Assembly: GCA_030037905.1 (NCBI GenBank)
Contig: JASHPX010000315.1
Span: 1-50,315, forward strand
Direction: 5' to 3'
DNA length: 50,315 nt
Source: Gammaproteobacteria bacterium
Lineage (GTDB): Bacteria; Pseudomonadota; Gammaproteobacteria; Steroidobacterales; Steroidobacteraceae
Below the pieces are notes generated by a model, which was not told the DNA's origin, made no database searches, and was given only the letters and a program-made list of their open reading frames with translations. How positions within the stretch are numbered: position 1 is the stretch's first letter; each line of letters begins with the position of its first letter. Shown one piece after another: positions 8,611 to 16,627 of the stretch. Made by a program: the position numbers and the translations under genes.

Positions 8611-10101
8611 CTACCAGCTCACAGAGACGTACTGAGTATCGAGATACTCGAATACGCCTTCGTGTCCGCCTTCGCGGCCCAGACCGCTCTGCTTCACCCC
8701 ACCGAAGGGGGCGGCCGGATCGGACACCAGACCGCGATTCAGGCCCACCATGCCCGATTCCAGCTGCGTGGACAAAGCCAGACCGCGCTTCAAATCCCGC
8801 GTATACAGATAAGCCACCAGTCCATATTGGGTAGCGTTGGCCTTCCGCAACATCTCGCTCTCGTCTCTGAAAACCTGAATGGCGGCAACCGGTCCGAAGA
8901 TTTCCTCACGGACCAGCGCCGCATCCGGCGCCACGTCGATCAGCACCGTCGCGGGATAGAAGTAGCCCTTTCCCGGAACCGGCTCGCCGCCAACGAGCAC
9001 GCGCGCGCCGCGCTGCCGCGCATCCTGAACGAGCTCCTCGACCTTGTCCCGCGTCTCGGCATTGACCAGCGGTCCGACCGTCACCCCCGGGTCCAACCCG
9101 TTGCCCATCTCGAGCGCCGCCATGCGTTCGGCGAACTTGGAGGAGAACTCCTCCGCCACCGATTCATGCACGTAGAAGCGATTGGCAGCAGTGCAAGCTT
9201 CCCCGACGTTGCGCATCTTTGCGATCATCGCACCGTCCACTGCCGCATCGATATCCGCATCGGCGCAGACGATGAAGGGTGCGTTGCCGCCGAGCTCCAT
9301 TGCGGGACGAACCACGTTGGCGGCGGCTTCCTTCAGGAGCGCCCGGCCCACCTCGGTAGATCCGGTGAAGGAGAGCACGCGGACGCGACCGTCGTCCAGC
9401 ATGGCCGACACGACCGTTCCGGCGGCCCGGGAGGGCACCAGGTTCACGACGCCCGCCGGCACACCGGCCTCCTCGAGCAGCGGCATCAACGCCAGCATCG
9501 TCAACGGTGTGGCCGTTGCCGGTTTGATGACCACGGTACAGCCGGCCGCCAGCGCCGGGCCGATCTTGCGAGTCGCCATTGCCGCCGGAAAATTCCAGGG
9601 CGTGACCAGCAGCGCGACACCGGCGGGCTTGTGATGCACGAGGATGCACGCCCCGGAAGCGGGCGCACGCGAGAGCTGCCCGATGATCCGGACCGCCTCC
9701 TCCGAGTTCCACCGGAAGAACTCCGCCGCATAGGCGAGCTCCGCCCGGGCATCGGCCAGTGCCTTGCCGTTCTCCAGCGTGATCAGCTTCGCGAGGCGCT
9801 CGGCATCGCGCATCATCAATTCGAAGGCGCGGCGAAGGATCTCCCCGCGCTGCCGCGGGCTCGTGGCCGCCCAGGCGGCAAACGCCTCTTGCGCCGCATC
9901 CACGGCGCTGATGCAATCCTCCGCGGTGGCACTGGCTATCGATGCGAGGCGCTCCTCGGTGGCCGGATTGCGTACCTCGAAACGCCCGCCGTCGGAGGCC
10001 GCTCGCCACTGCCCGCCTATCCACAGATCCTTGGGTACACGATCGAGTAACGCCGCGATCTCCGGCTGCCGTGACTGCGAGGTGCTGACCGGAGTGTGCA
10101 T
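8611..10101 (-). CDS. gabD: NAD(P)-dependent succinate-semialdehyde-type dehydrogenase
   Basis: Aldehyde dehydrogenase superfamily protein of 496 residues from the ATG at 10101; a TTG at 10116 adds five. The nucleotide-binding part has TPWNFPAAM and VVIKPATATP. The catalytic Glu lies in MELGGNAPF (about residue 269) and the catalytic Cys in GEACTAANR (about 303). The C-terminal PFGGVKQSGLGREGG is typical of the GabD branch, which oxidises succinate semialdehyde to succinate. The adjacent ring-cleavage dioxygenase suggests an aromatic-derived semialdehyde could be a physiological substrate. The gene symbol follows family resemblance only. Confidence 0.85.
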   Translation of the reverse strand: MHTPVSTSQSRQPEIAALLDRVPKDLWIGGQWRAASDGGRFEVRNPATEERLASIASATAEDCISAVDAAQEAFAAWAATSPRQRGEILRRAFELMMRDAERLAKLITLENGKALADARAELAYAAEFFRWNSEEAVRIIGQLSRAPASGACILVHHKPAGVALLVTPWNFPAAMATRKIGPALAAGCTVVIKPATATPLTMLALMPLLEEAGVPAGVVNLVPSRAAGTVVSAMLDDGRVRVLSFTGSTEVGRALLKEAAANVVRPAMELGGNAPFIVCADADIDAAVDGAMIAKMRNVGEACTAANRFYVHESVAEEFSSKFAERMAALEMGNGLDPGVTVGPLVNAETRDKVEELVQDARQRGARVLVGGEPVPGKGYFYPATVLIDVAPDAALVREEIFGPVAAIQVFRDESEMLRKANATQYGLVAYLYTRDLKRGLALSTQLESGMVGLNRGLVSDPAAPFGGVKQSGLGREGGHEGVFEYLDTQYVSVSW

Positions 10102-10196
10102 GAGTAATGAATGCAATCAGCTCGGCGTGGCCCGCTGCATGGTCTCACAGATCCGGCGGCGCTTGGAAACCGGCCGCGCCGAGACGCTCGCTCCGC

Positions 10197-10436
10197 TCAC
10201 TCCTTGGACTTGAGCTTGTCGCCGTGGGTCTCGATGAACGTCTTGATTTCCTCTGCCATCGCCAGAAGTCTCAGCCACTGCTCCTTGTACAAGGTCACGG
10301 GGAACCGACCCATTCCGTAGACCGACAGAGCGCCCTTCTCGCTGACCTTCATGGCGAGCTTGGCGTGCTGGTTCCTCTTGAGGCGCTCGTTTTCGGCTCG
10401 GAGTCGCTCGATCTCGGCTTGCTGATCATCGGACAT
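10197..10436 (-). CDS. Small conserved protein with an N-terminal coiled coil
   Basis: A 79-residue protein. Residues 1-22 (DDQQAEIERLRAENERLK) form a leucine-spaced coiled coil. The rest, with SEKGALSVYGMGRFPVTLYKEQW, is a conserved pattern I recall from many short proteobacterial hypothetical proteins. It has no membrane segment or signal. It sits between the ClC gene and the aldehyde dehydrogenase on the same strand with gaps of about 140 and 95 bases. Function is unknown; the coiled coil suggests an oligomer. Confidence 0.8.
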   Translation of the reverse strand: MSDDQQAEIERLRAENERLKRNQHAKLAMKVSEKGALSVYGMGRFPVTLYKEQWLRLLAMAEEIKTFIETHGDKLKSKE

Positions 10437-10573
10437 CAGACACCTCGAAAGCCACCTCGAAGGGCGCCCAGGCAGGGCAACGAAGAATTGGAAGAATTAT
10501 ACGAGACGTCACGGTCGAGTGGCAGCACCATGCCCTGCTGCTTACCCTGCCGCTTGTCCTGCTGCTTGTCCTG

Positions 10574-11950
10574 CTACGCCGCCCTGGCCTCGGGCGGCGG
10601 CTGGTAGTCGAAATATCTCTGTTCGGCAAGCGCTTCGTAGAGCGGCGGGGTAAAGAGGTTGGCGATGCGCGAGGAGACCAGTGCGGTGGCCATCATCGGG
10701 ATCACCATGCCGGTGCCGTTGGTCATCTCCATGACGATCACGAATGAGGTAATCGGTGATTGGGTAACGGCCGCGAGGTAACCGGTCATGCACAGTGCTA
10801 TGACGGCCGCCATGGACGTCCATGAGAACAACGCATGCACCCACTGAGCGATGCCGGCACCGATCGACAGCGAAGGTGAGAACAGACCGCCGGGAATGCC
10901 GGCCAGATAGGTCACCACCAGCGACGCCCATTTGGTCGCCCCGAACGCCTGGCTCAGCGGGGCCGTGCCATTCAGCAACGCGCGCGCCTGATCGTAGCCG
11001 CTGCCCCACGTCTGCCCGCGGGTGCCGATGCCGATGGCGGCGATGATGAGGCCGCTCAGCAGCGCATACCAGAGCGGACGCGAGACCTTGAGGGTACTGA
11101 GCGGCTTGGGCATCCACTTCTTCCAGCGCAGCACGGTCAGATTGAATGCAGCGCCCAGCAATCCACAGAAGACGGCGGCGACGATCACCGGCAGAGCGAA
11201 GGCCAGATGTAGACTTCCGGACACGTTCAGCTGGCCGAAATACAGGTAATTGCCGGCGAGCGCCAGCGAAGTGAGCCCGGCGAATACGACGGCGGTGATC
11301 ATGGTGCCGTTGGTGCGGCTCTCGAAATCGCGGGCGATCTCTTCGATGGCGAACACCACGCCGGCGAGCGGCGTGTTGAAGGCGCCGGACAGACCCGCCG
11401 CGGCGCCCGCCAGCAGCAATTGACGCTCGAGCCGCACACTGCGGTGCGGGTAGAAGCGGCCCGTCTCGGCCATGATCGCCGCACCGATGTGTACCGTGGG
11501 TCCCTCGCGCCCCACCGTGAGTCCTCCCAGCAGGCCGAGCAGCGATATGCCGATCTTTCCGAAGATCACGCGCAGCCCGAACAGACGCTGCATCAGTCGA
11601 TCATCGTCGCCGCGCGGCGCATGGATGGCCGCTATCACCTGCGGGATACCACTACCCTCGCTGCCGTAGAACCAGCGGCGCGTGAGATACACCGCCATCA
11701 CGGTCAGGCCCGGGGTCAGAATCAGCGCGAACCACCAGCGCGGGGTAATCCAGCGGACGAACGCCTGGTACGCGTCGGTGCTCCAGTCCGCGTACCAGAC
11801 CGAGATCAGCCCCACTATCAAGGCCGCAGTCCACGGTAATCCCACCTGCAGAAACAGGCGCCGAGTGCGTGTCGACAGCAGATGCCGCACGCGCTCCACA
11901 ATGGAAATCAATCTGGCCGACGGGGGAATGGAATCTGGGTTTTCCGACAC
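10574..11950 (-). CDS. ClC-family chloride channel or H+/Cl- antiporter
   Basis: The 458-residue integral membrane protein begins at a GTG. It shows the three ClC signature loops: GSGIPQV at residues 99-105, GREGPTVHIG at 147-156 and GGLFSPSLSIG near 355. The gating glutamate is present (Glu149) and so is the internal proton-path glutamate in LAGVVFAIEEI (Glu203/204). By analogy with ClC-ec1 this favours proton-coupled antiport over a passive channel. Such proteins export chloride and balance charge during acid stress. No cytosolic CBS domains follow. There is no close operon partner. Confidence 0.92.
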   Translation of the reverse strand: MSENPDSIPPSARLISIVERVRHLLSTRTRRLFLQVGLPWTAALIVGLISVWYADWSTDAYQAFVRWITPRWWFALILTPGLTVMAVYLTRRWFYGSEGSGIPQVIAAIHAPRGDDDRLMQRLFGLRVIFGKIGISLLGLLGGLTVGREGPTVHIGAAIMAETGRFYPHRSVRLERQLLLAGAAAGLSGAFNTPLAGVVFAIEEIARDFESRTNGTMITAVVFAGLTSLALAGNYLYFGQLNVSGSLHLAFALPVIVAAVFCGLLGAAFNLTVLRWKKWMPKPLSTLKVSRPLWYALLSGLIIAAIGIGTRGQTWGSGYDQARALLNGTAPLSQAFGATKWASLVVTYLAGIPGGLFSPSLSIGAGIAQWVHALFSWTSMAAVIALCMTGYLAAVTQSPITSFVIVMEMTNGTGMVIPMMATALVSSRIANLFTPPLYEALAEQRYFDYQPPPEARAA

Positions 11951-11953
11951 TTC

Positions 11954-11983
11954 TACTGCGACCGTGGATACTGCGACCGTGGA
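11954..11983. repeat. Tandem 15-base direct repeat upstream of the ClC gene
   Basis: TACTGCGACCGTGGA occurs twice head to tail with no mismatch. It begins four bases upstream of the ClC GTG start codon. Confidence 0.85.
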
Positions 11984-12113
11984 GGGAGCGCTGCGCTCCT
12001 CGTCAACCGGGATCGCGAGCGTATATCAGTCCGGACCTCGGGGCTACAGGTAACGACACCGTGGACGGAAGGGTGCCGGTGAATCGCTTGCCACGCGAAC
12101 GGCATTCCATACG

Positions 12114-12137
12114 ACTCGCACTCGCACTCGCACTCGC
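12114..12137. repeat. Hexamer microsatellite (CTCGCA)n
   Basis: About four consecutive copies of CTCGCA inside the intergenic region, followed by imperfect continuation (CTCGCGACTCACGC). Length variation between strains would be expected. Confidence 0.75.
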
Positions 12138-12319
12138 GACTCACGCTTCACGCTCGACCATTCGCGCCGAGCGCACCGCCCGTGTGCTCGTCGTGAAGTG
12201 CGCCACGGTTCCAAGCCTTTAGGGGACGACACCGTGAGTGCTTTGCAAGCAGTGTGGTCCACGTCAAACTTTCTACACCGATATCCGTGTTATGACTCAT
12301 CGGCAAGGAGGTGGTCGGC

Positions 12320-12520
12320 GTGGCGCGAGTAGTTGCCGAGATGTACCGCATCGAGAATGTGATCCATGTCCGTATCAAGGCGATCGCAGATCCGCGGGCC
12401 ATTGCGGGTCCTACTGCGCGAGTATTGAGTTATCGGCCAGCCGTGCGCTTGCCGGCCCCAATAGAGTCCGAAGAGGTGCCCCTCGAACCGACCAGCCCTC
12501 CCGGGCCGGCACACGCCTGA
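12320..12520 (+). CDS. Possible small protein with a strong ribosome binding site
   Basis: A GTG at 12320 is preceded by AAGGAGG (12305-12311) at the ideal spacing of eight bases and opens a 66-residue frame. The product starts MARVVAEMYRIENVIHVRIKAIADP and ends Pro-rich (EPTSPPGPAHA). The frame stops four bases before the end of the convergent M56 gene. No family is recognised. The evidence is only the ribosome binding site and the intergenic position, so it may be spurious. Confidence 0.35.
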   Translation: MARVVAEMYRIENVIHVRIKAIADPRAIAGPTARVLSYRPAVRLPAPIESEEVPLEPTSPPGPAHA

Positions 12521-12524
12521 CCTG

Positions 12525-14192
12525 TCAGCCTATGGATGGCTGCTTGCTGTAGACGGTCAGGGGCACTATCCGACCGGTCATGTCACAGGATCGAGCGCCC
12601 GTCAGACACAACCTCGGACGCGGCTTTTCCAATGCCCAGCAGCTGGTGCTGACCAGGCAAAGCGACGGGTTGCCGGACGGCAGGCAATTCTCAGATGCCT
12701 TGCCGATCAGCACACAACGGACCGGAGGGATCCTGACCAGCGGCGCTGCCGGAACCTTCGGAGGACTGATCAGCGGGACTGCCGGAACCTTGGGAAGCTT
12801 GATCACCGGCGCTGCCGGTGTCTGCTTGGCAGCCGGCGATGGCGGTGCTGCCAAGGTGACCGTCATCGATCGTCCGAACAGCATCGCGAGGGCGTGGGCT
12901 TGCGCGGCACTCAGTCCGGTGACCTCGAACTGCCGTCCGAATGCACCGCGGATGACGGCATCGCTGATCACCTGTCCCTCGTATACGACCGCCAGGCGAT
13001 GACCGACGTTCTCACTCGTCGCATGCAGCATCGAGGCAGCACCGCGTGCATCCATGCGAACACTGACTGCCGGACCCTGCTGCGTGCTGATGGCGACGGC
13101 CTGCGTGAGCTCATCGCCGGTGGCGATCCTGTCTCGCTCGAGCAGGATTGGAGTGCCATCCCGGTCCTCGTAGAGCTGATCGCCGCGGGGCACCGCGCCG
13201 CTTTGTTGCGCCTGGTACGGATCGTTCTGCTCGTCGACCAGATGGAACTCGAGGGTCGCGAGTCGCCGCGCCGCCGGCACCATGGCTCCTGCCCAGGGCA
13301 CCGCAACCAGCGCGACCATCACGAGCACCACACTCAGGAGCAGCGCCCTCCAGGGTCGAGACAGGAGTGCGCAGGCGCCCTGCCCGCTCGAGAGCCTTCT
13401 GAGCCGCCAGCCGAGCGTGCGTGAGTCGGCCATCGCGAGCGTCGAGGGAATCACTTCGGGCGGACGCGCCAACTGTTCGAGAGTGGCGCCATAGGCCGCC
13501 CTGTCGCCAACGGCGGCCGCAGCAGCCTCGTCACTCGTCAGCTCGCTCAATGCACGCAGACGCCAGTGCAACCAGTGCGCCAGAGGGTCAAACCAGAATA
13601 CGGCGCGGTAAAGTGCAGCCAACCACAGACGGTAACAGTCGCCGTTGCGGATGTGCGCCTGCTCATGCGCGAGGACGGTAACGAGAGTTGCGTCATCCCA
13701 GCTCGCATACGCAGGCGGCAGAAGAATCGTCGATGCAAAGGAAGCGGGGCTGCGGATCGCGGCGCTGACGCGCACATCCAGGGATCCCGCGTGCAGGCTG
13801 GACACCCTGGACGCAGTGCGACGCAGCCGCACCCCTATCCATAGTCCGGTCACGAGTCTCGTCAACAGCACCGCCGCTCCTGCCGCGTAGACAAATGCAC
13901 AGAGCAGCGCGAGGTGCGCTCCCGGGCTGCCGGATGCCGCACCCGGCAGTGCTGCGACCGAGGCGAGCGACGGGGACGCAAGCATCTTCAGTGCAGGCAG
14001 CTCGAGCGGCGGGGCGACGGCGCCAACCATCCACGCAAGCAGCGGCATCGTCAGCGCCGCTGTCACGACCAGCGTCCAGATATTTTTCTCAGCCGCGAGA
14101 TCGCGCAGCCTCGACGCCTTCAGCAGCACCCATACCACCGCGAGCAACGCGCCGCCGCGCAGGGCGGCTCCGAGCAGGGCTGCAAGCATCAT
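12525..14192 (-). CDS. BlaR1-type M56 metallopeptidase with a SecD-like extracytoplasmic domain
   Basis: A 555-residue membrane protein. Membrane helices near residues 8-24, 40-58, 95-118 and 282-305 flank a cytoplasmic zinc protease with HEQAH at 176-180 and the downstream acidic ligand region in SELTSDEAA (216-224). After the last helix, residues 312-440 resemble the SecD/SecDF P1 head subdomain: LEFHLVDE, LLERDRIATGDELTQA, AVVYEGQVISDAVI and FEVTGLSAAQA. In BlaR1 and MecR1 this place is a penicillin-binding sensor, which is absent here. A Pro-rich repeat (APVIKLPKVPAVPL and similar) and a tail with six Cys follow. Its start overlaps the BlaI-type repressor stop by four bases. It probably cleaves that repressor on sensing an envelope signal. 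Confidence 0.88.
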   Translation of the reverse strand: MMLAALLGAALRGGALLAVVWVLLKASRLRDLAAEKNIWTLVVTAALTMPLLAWMVGAVAPPLELPALKMLASPSLASVAALPGAASGSPGAHLALLCAFVYAAGAAVLLTRLVTGLWIGVRLRRTASRVSSLHAGSLDVRVSAAIRSPASFASTILLPPAYASWDDATLVTVLAHEQAHIRNGDCYRLWLAALYRAVFWFDPLAHWLHWRLRALSELTSDEAAAAAVGDRAAYGATLEQLARPPEVIPSTLAMADSRTLGWRLRRLSSGQGACALLSRPWRALLLSVVLVMVALVAVPWAGAMVPAARRLATLEFHLVDEQNDPYQAQQSGAVPRGDQLYEDRDGTPILLERDRIATGDELTQAVAISTQQGPAVSVRMDARGAASMLHATSENVGHRLAVVYEGQVISDAVIRGAFGRQFEVTGLSAAQAHALAMLFGRSMTVTLAAPPSPAAKQTPAAPVIKLPKVPAVPLISPPKVPAAPLVRIPPVRCVLIGKASENCLPSGNPSLCLVSTSCWALEKPRPRLCLTGARSCDMTGRIVPLTVYSKQPSIG

Positions 14193-14560
14193 TTTTCCCC
14201 GGAATCGTCCTTTTCGATCTTATCCACGAGGCGCCGCAAATCGCGCCGGCTGAGGATCTTTGACTCGACCATCCCCAGCAGCACCGCGTCCACCGACCCC
14301 TCACAGAACCAGTCCGCCACCCGCTGGACGGCCCGGGCCGCAACGTGCGCCGGCGGCTTGACGGCTCGGTACAGGAAGGTGCGCTGCTCCACCCGGTGCG
14401 CCAGATATCCCTTGTTCTCCAGCCGTCCGAGCACCGTGCGTACGGTCGACTCCTTGAGTGGGCGCCGCAACGCCTGGCGCACCTGATCGGCGCTCGCCTG
14501 ACCCGAGCGCCACACGGCCTGCAGCACCTCCCGCTCGAGCTCCCCTAACTCTGCGCGCAT
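14189..14560 (-). CDS. BlaI/MecI-family transcriptional repressor
   Basis: A 123-residue winged-helix protein from the ATG at 14560, which has GAGGG just upstream; a TTG at 14572 would add four residues. The recognition region reads QVRQALRRPLKESTVRTVLGRLENKGYLAHR, followed by a TFLYRAV wing and a C-terminal dimerisation helix region. Family members bind TACA/TGTA dyads and are inactivated by cleavage by the partner M56 peptidase, encoded here with an ATGA overlap. A matching operator lies 22 bases upstream over the promoter, so autoregulation of the pair is well supported. Confidence 0.92.
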   Translation of the reverse strand: MRAELGELEREVLQAVWRSGQASADQVRQALRRPLKESTVRTVLGRLENKGYLAHRVEQRTFLYRAVKPPAHVAARAVQRVADWFCEGSVDAVLLGMVESKILSRRDLRRLVDKIEKDDSGEK

Positions 14561-14581
14561 GCGCCCTCGCAATTTACCAAT

Positions 14582-14623
14582 TGTAGTGCTACAGATTGTA
14601 GTTTAACTTGCCCCGGGTTGCAA
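14582..14623 (-). promoter_or_regulatory. Promoter and BlaI-type operator of the repressor-protease pair
   Basis: Read on the minus strand, TTGCAA (14623-14618) is followed by a 17-base spacer and TACAAT (14600-14595), a good sigma-70 promoter. Three half-sites overlap it: CTACA (14601-14597), TGTAG (14593-14589) and CTACA (14586-14582). They form two perfect five-base dyads with spacers of three and two bases. This matches the TACA-N-TGTA type of site used by BlaI/MecI repressors. A bound repressor would cover the -10 element and the start point. Confidence 0.78.
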
Positions 14624-14646
14624 GCGGTGCTCAGTTCGAGCGGTGC

Positions 14647-15498
14647 TCAGTTTGAGACTGGAAAGGTACTGGGCTTGCCCTTGGCCTTGATCAGGATCGC
14701 CAGAAACTTCGCGGGCTCGGTGCTGCTGGCATTGGCCGATACGGCGTGAATGTCCGAGGGGCTTTCATAAAAGGTCTGACCGGGTCCCAGCGTCATGCGC
14801 GGACCACCCTTGACCTGCATGATCACCCTTCCCTGCAGCACGTACACAAACACGTGCGCGTAGTGGCGATGCGGTTTGCCGGCGGCGCCGGGGCGCTGTT
14901 CGATCACGCTCATGACCACCTCCTTGCCCGGCAAGCCGATCACATCGCGTCTCATCAGCGCACGGTCGGCTGCGGACGGCGCCGCTGCACCCGCAGGTCG
15001 CGCTCGAGTCTGATCAGAGGGGGTCGATGTGGTTGCAGACTCTCCTCCAGCCTGGTCCGGCGCGACGGGGATAAACCCTGCCTTGCCCTTATCCTTGATC
15101 ATGAAGGCCAGGAACTTTGCCGGCTCGGTGTCGCTCGCGTTGGCGGAGACGGTATGAACGTCCGCGGGATTCTCGTAAAAGGTCTGGCCCGGACCCAATG
15201 TCATGCGCGGCCCGCCCCTGACCTGCATGATCATCTTTCCTCGCAGCATGTAGACGAACACCTGCGCATCGTGCCTGTGAGGTGCAGAGCTGGCGCCGGG
15301 CGCAACCTCGACCGTGCTGAGCACCACCTCCTTGCCCGGCAAGCCGATCACGTCGCGCCTCATCAGCTCCTTGGCGCTGATGCCACCCGCCGGTGCCGCT
15401 GGAGGCTGCGCCTGCGCCATTGACGCGCACATCAGAACAGCGGCGGTGGCGGGGATGAGCCTGAGGATCGAGGGCGAGCGATGCGTGTGCGTAAACAT
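14647..15498 (-). CDS. Exported bicupin with two near-identical cupin domains
   Basis: A 283-residue protein with a signal peptide (1-30, ending SMAQA). Two cupin domains, about residues 45-137 and 181-273, are very similar: both begin LMRRDVIGLPGKEVV and share GGPRMTLGPGQTFYE, HxVSANAS and TEPAKFLA. Probable metal ligands are the HRH pairs (74/76 and 210/212) and a later His (115 and 251). The usual cupin Glu is not obvious. A Ser/Thr/Pro-rich linker separates the domains. This is a clear internal duplication. No substrate can be assigned. Confidence 0.85.
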   Translation of the reverse strand: MFTHTHRSPSILRLIPATAAVLMCASMAQAQPPAAPAGGISAKELMRRDVIGLPGKEVVLSTVEVAPGASSAPHRHDAQVFVYMLRGKMIMQVRGGPRMTLGPGQTFYENPADVHTVSANASDTEPAKFLAFMIKDKGKAGFIPVAPDQAGGESATTSTPSDQTRARPAGAAAPSAADRALMRRDVIGLPGKEVVMSVIEQRPGAAGKPHRHYAHVFVYVLQGRVIMQVKGGPRMTLGPGQTFYESPSDIHAVSANASSTEPAKFLAILIKAKGKPSTFPVSN

Positions 15499-15685
15499 GG
15501 TGCGGCTCCAGGGGTGGAGGAACCAAACAGCTCACCAGCGCTACGCAGAGCGGCCCGGTTGCGCGCTAGCCGCTGGCGTCTGATTCAGCGTGAGGAATCA
15601 TTATAGCGGGCCGTCCGGAGAACCCGCGAGCGCGCCCAGAGAGCGCGCGACGAGCGCGCACGATGACTGCTGTGCATAATGGGCG

Positions 15686-16288
15686 ATGGCCGCCGTCAAG
15701 CCGTACGCCGACGCCTGTGACCGCAATCGCGACCCGATCCTGCGGGTACTTCAGCATTACTTCAGCGATCGAAGCCGGGTGTTGGAAATCGGCAGTGGCA
15801 CGGCTCAACACGCCGTTTATTTCGCAGCGGCCCTGCCGCACCTCATCTGGCAGACATCCGATCTGGAACCGAACCTGCCGGGTGCTCGTCTCTGGATCGA
15901 GGAGGCACACCTGCCCAACCTGCCGCCGCCGCTGATTCTCGACGTATGCGGCGCCTGGCCTAGCGCCCGATTCGACGCGGTATTCACGGCCAACACGCTG
16001 CATATCATGGCCTGGGAGGAGGCGCGCACCCTGTTCGCCTCCATGCCTGAAGTACTCGGCGATGACAGCGTGCTTGCCGTTTATGGACCCTTCAACTACG
16101 AGGGGGCGTTCACGAGTCCGAGCAACGCGAGCTTCGATGCCTGGCTCAGGCAACGCTCGCCGCGAAGCGGCATTCGCGACTTCGAGGCTGTCGACGAGCT
16201 GGCGCGATCGATCGGATTCATCCTCGTCGAGGATCGACCGATGCCCGCCAATAATCGAGCGCTGATATGGCGCCGGCGGATGAGGTAG
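15686..16288 (+). CDS. DUF938-family SAM-dependent methyltransferase-like protein
   Basis: A 200-residue protein matching the DUF938 pattern throughout: RNRDPILRVLQHYF near the N-terminus, the SAM-binding VLEIGSGTAQHA at 32-43, FDAVFTANTLHIMAW in the middle and YGPFNYEGAFTSPSNASFD, GIRDFEAVDELA and PANNRALIW towards the end. The family has a Rossmann methyltransferase fold; the substrate is unknown. It is followed after six bases by a small membrane protein gene, so the two are likely co-transcribed. Confidence 0.88.
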   Translation: MAAVKPYADACDRNRDPILRVLQHYFSDRSRVLEIGSGTAQHAVYFAAALPHLIWQTSDLEPNLPGARLWIEEAHLPNLPPPLILDVCGAWPSARFDAVFTANTLHIMAWEEARTLFASMPEVLGDDSVLAVYGPFNYEGAFTSPSNASFDAWLRQRSPRSGIRDFEAVDELARSIGFILVEDRPMPANNRALIWRRRMR

Positions 16289-16294
16289 GCGGCG

Positions 16295-16627
16295 ATGTCG
16301 AGCAACCTGATCGTGGGCCTGGTGGGTCTGCTGTTGCTGTTGGTGCTGCTTGCGCCCGCTGAGCGGGCACTCCTCAGCCTCACCCGGCGTCGTCTCGACC
16401 GTAGCCGCCGCGTCGTCCGCTCGATCGTGTTTCTGGTTGGAATATTCGCCTGGGGATACGCCACCTATGTACCGTTCTATCGGGTCGCCGCCCAATGGTG
16501 GTTCATCGGCTTCCTGATCGTGGCCGGGGTATGGAAGCTCGTAGTCGATGTGCTGCTCTTTGGCGCACCGGACCGGCCGGAATCGGGCAAAGGCCCGGGC
16601 GGCCGGCTTACCGGGCCGAAGTCCTGA
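16295..16627 (+). CDS. Small membrane protein
   Basis: A 110-residue protein with three hydrophobic stretches, about residues 5-21, 42-60 and 68-88 (including LVGIFAWGYATYVPFY and WWFIGFLIVAGVW), separated by a basic Arg-rich loop at 27-41. The C-terminal 20 residues are polar (PESGKGPGGRLTG). It starts six bases after the DUF938 gene. Its 3' end overlaps the convergent next gene by 20 bases. The family is not recognised. Confidence 0.75.
   Translation: MSSNLIVGLVGLLLLLVLLAPAERALLSLTRRRLDRSRRVVRSIVFLVGIFAWGYATYVPFYRVAAQWWFIGFLIVAGVWKLVVDVLLFGAPDRPESGKGPGGRLTGPKS

Larger units (their letters stand above)
11951..12319. other. Intergenic region with short tandem repeats
   Basis: About 370 bases upstream of the ClC gene hold no convincing gene. 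They contain two exact copies of a 15-base unit (TACTGCGACCGTGGA at 11954-11968 and 11969-11983) and a hexamer run (CTCGCA repeated about four times, 12114-12137). Short frames here are low-complexity. The 15-base repeat lies directly upstream of the ClC start on that gene's strand and could be a regulatory site or a slippage product. Confidence 0.5.

Noticed and set aside
8662-10050. 462-codon plus-strand frame opposite the aldehyde dehydrogenase
   Set aside because: The minus-strand protein has intact catalytic motifs; the plus-strand product is Arg/His-rich and low in any fold signal.
12148-12402. 84-codon minus-strand frame in the intergenic region
   Set aside because: No ribosome binding site, irregular composition and overlap with a better-supported plus-strand small frame.
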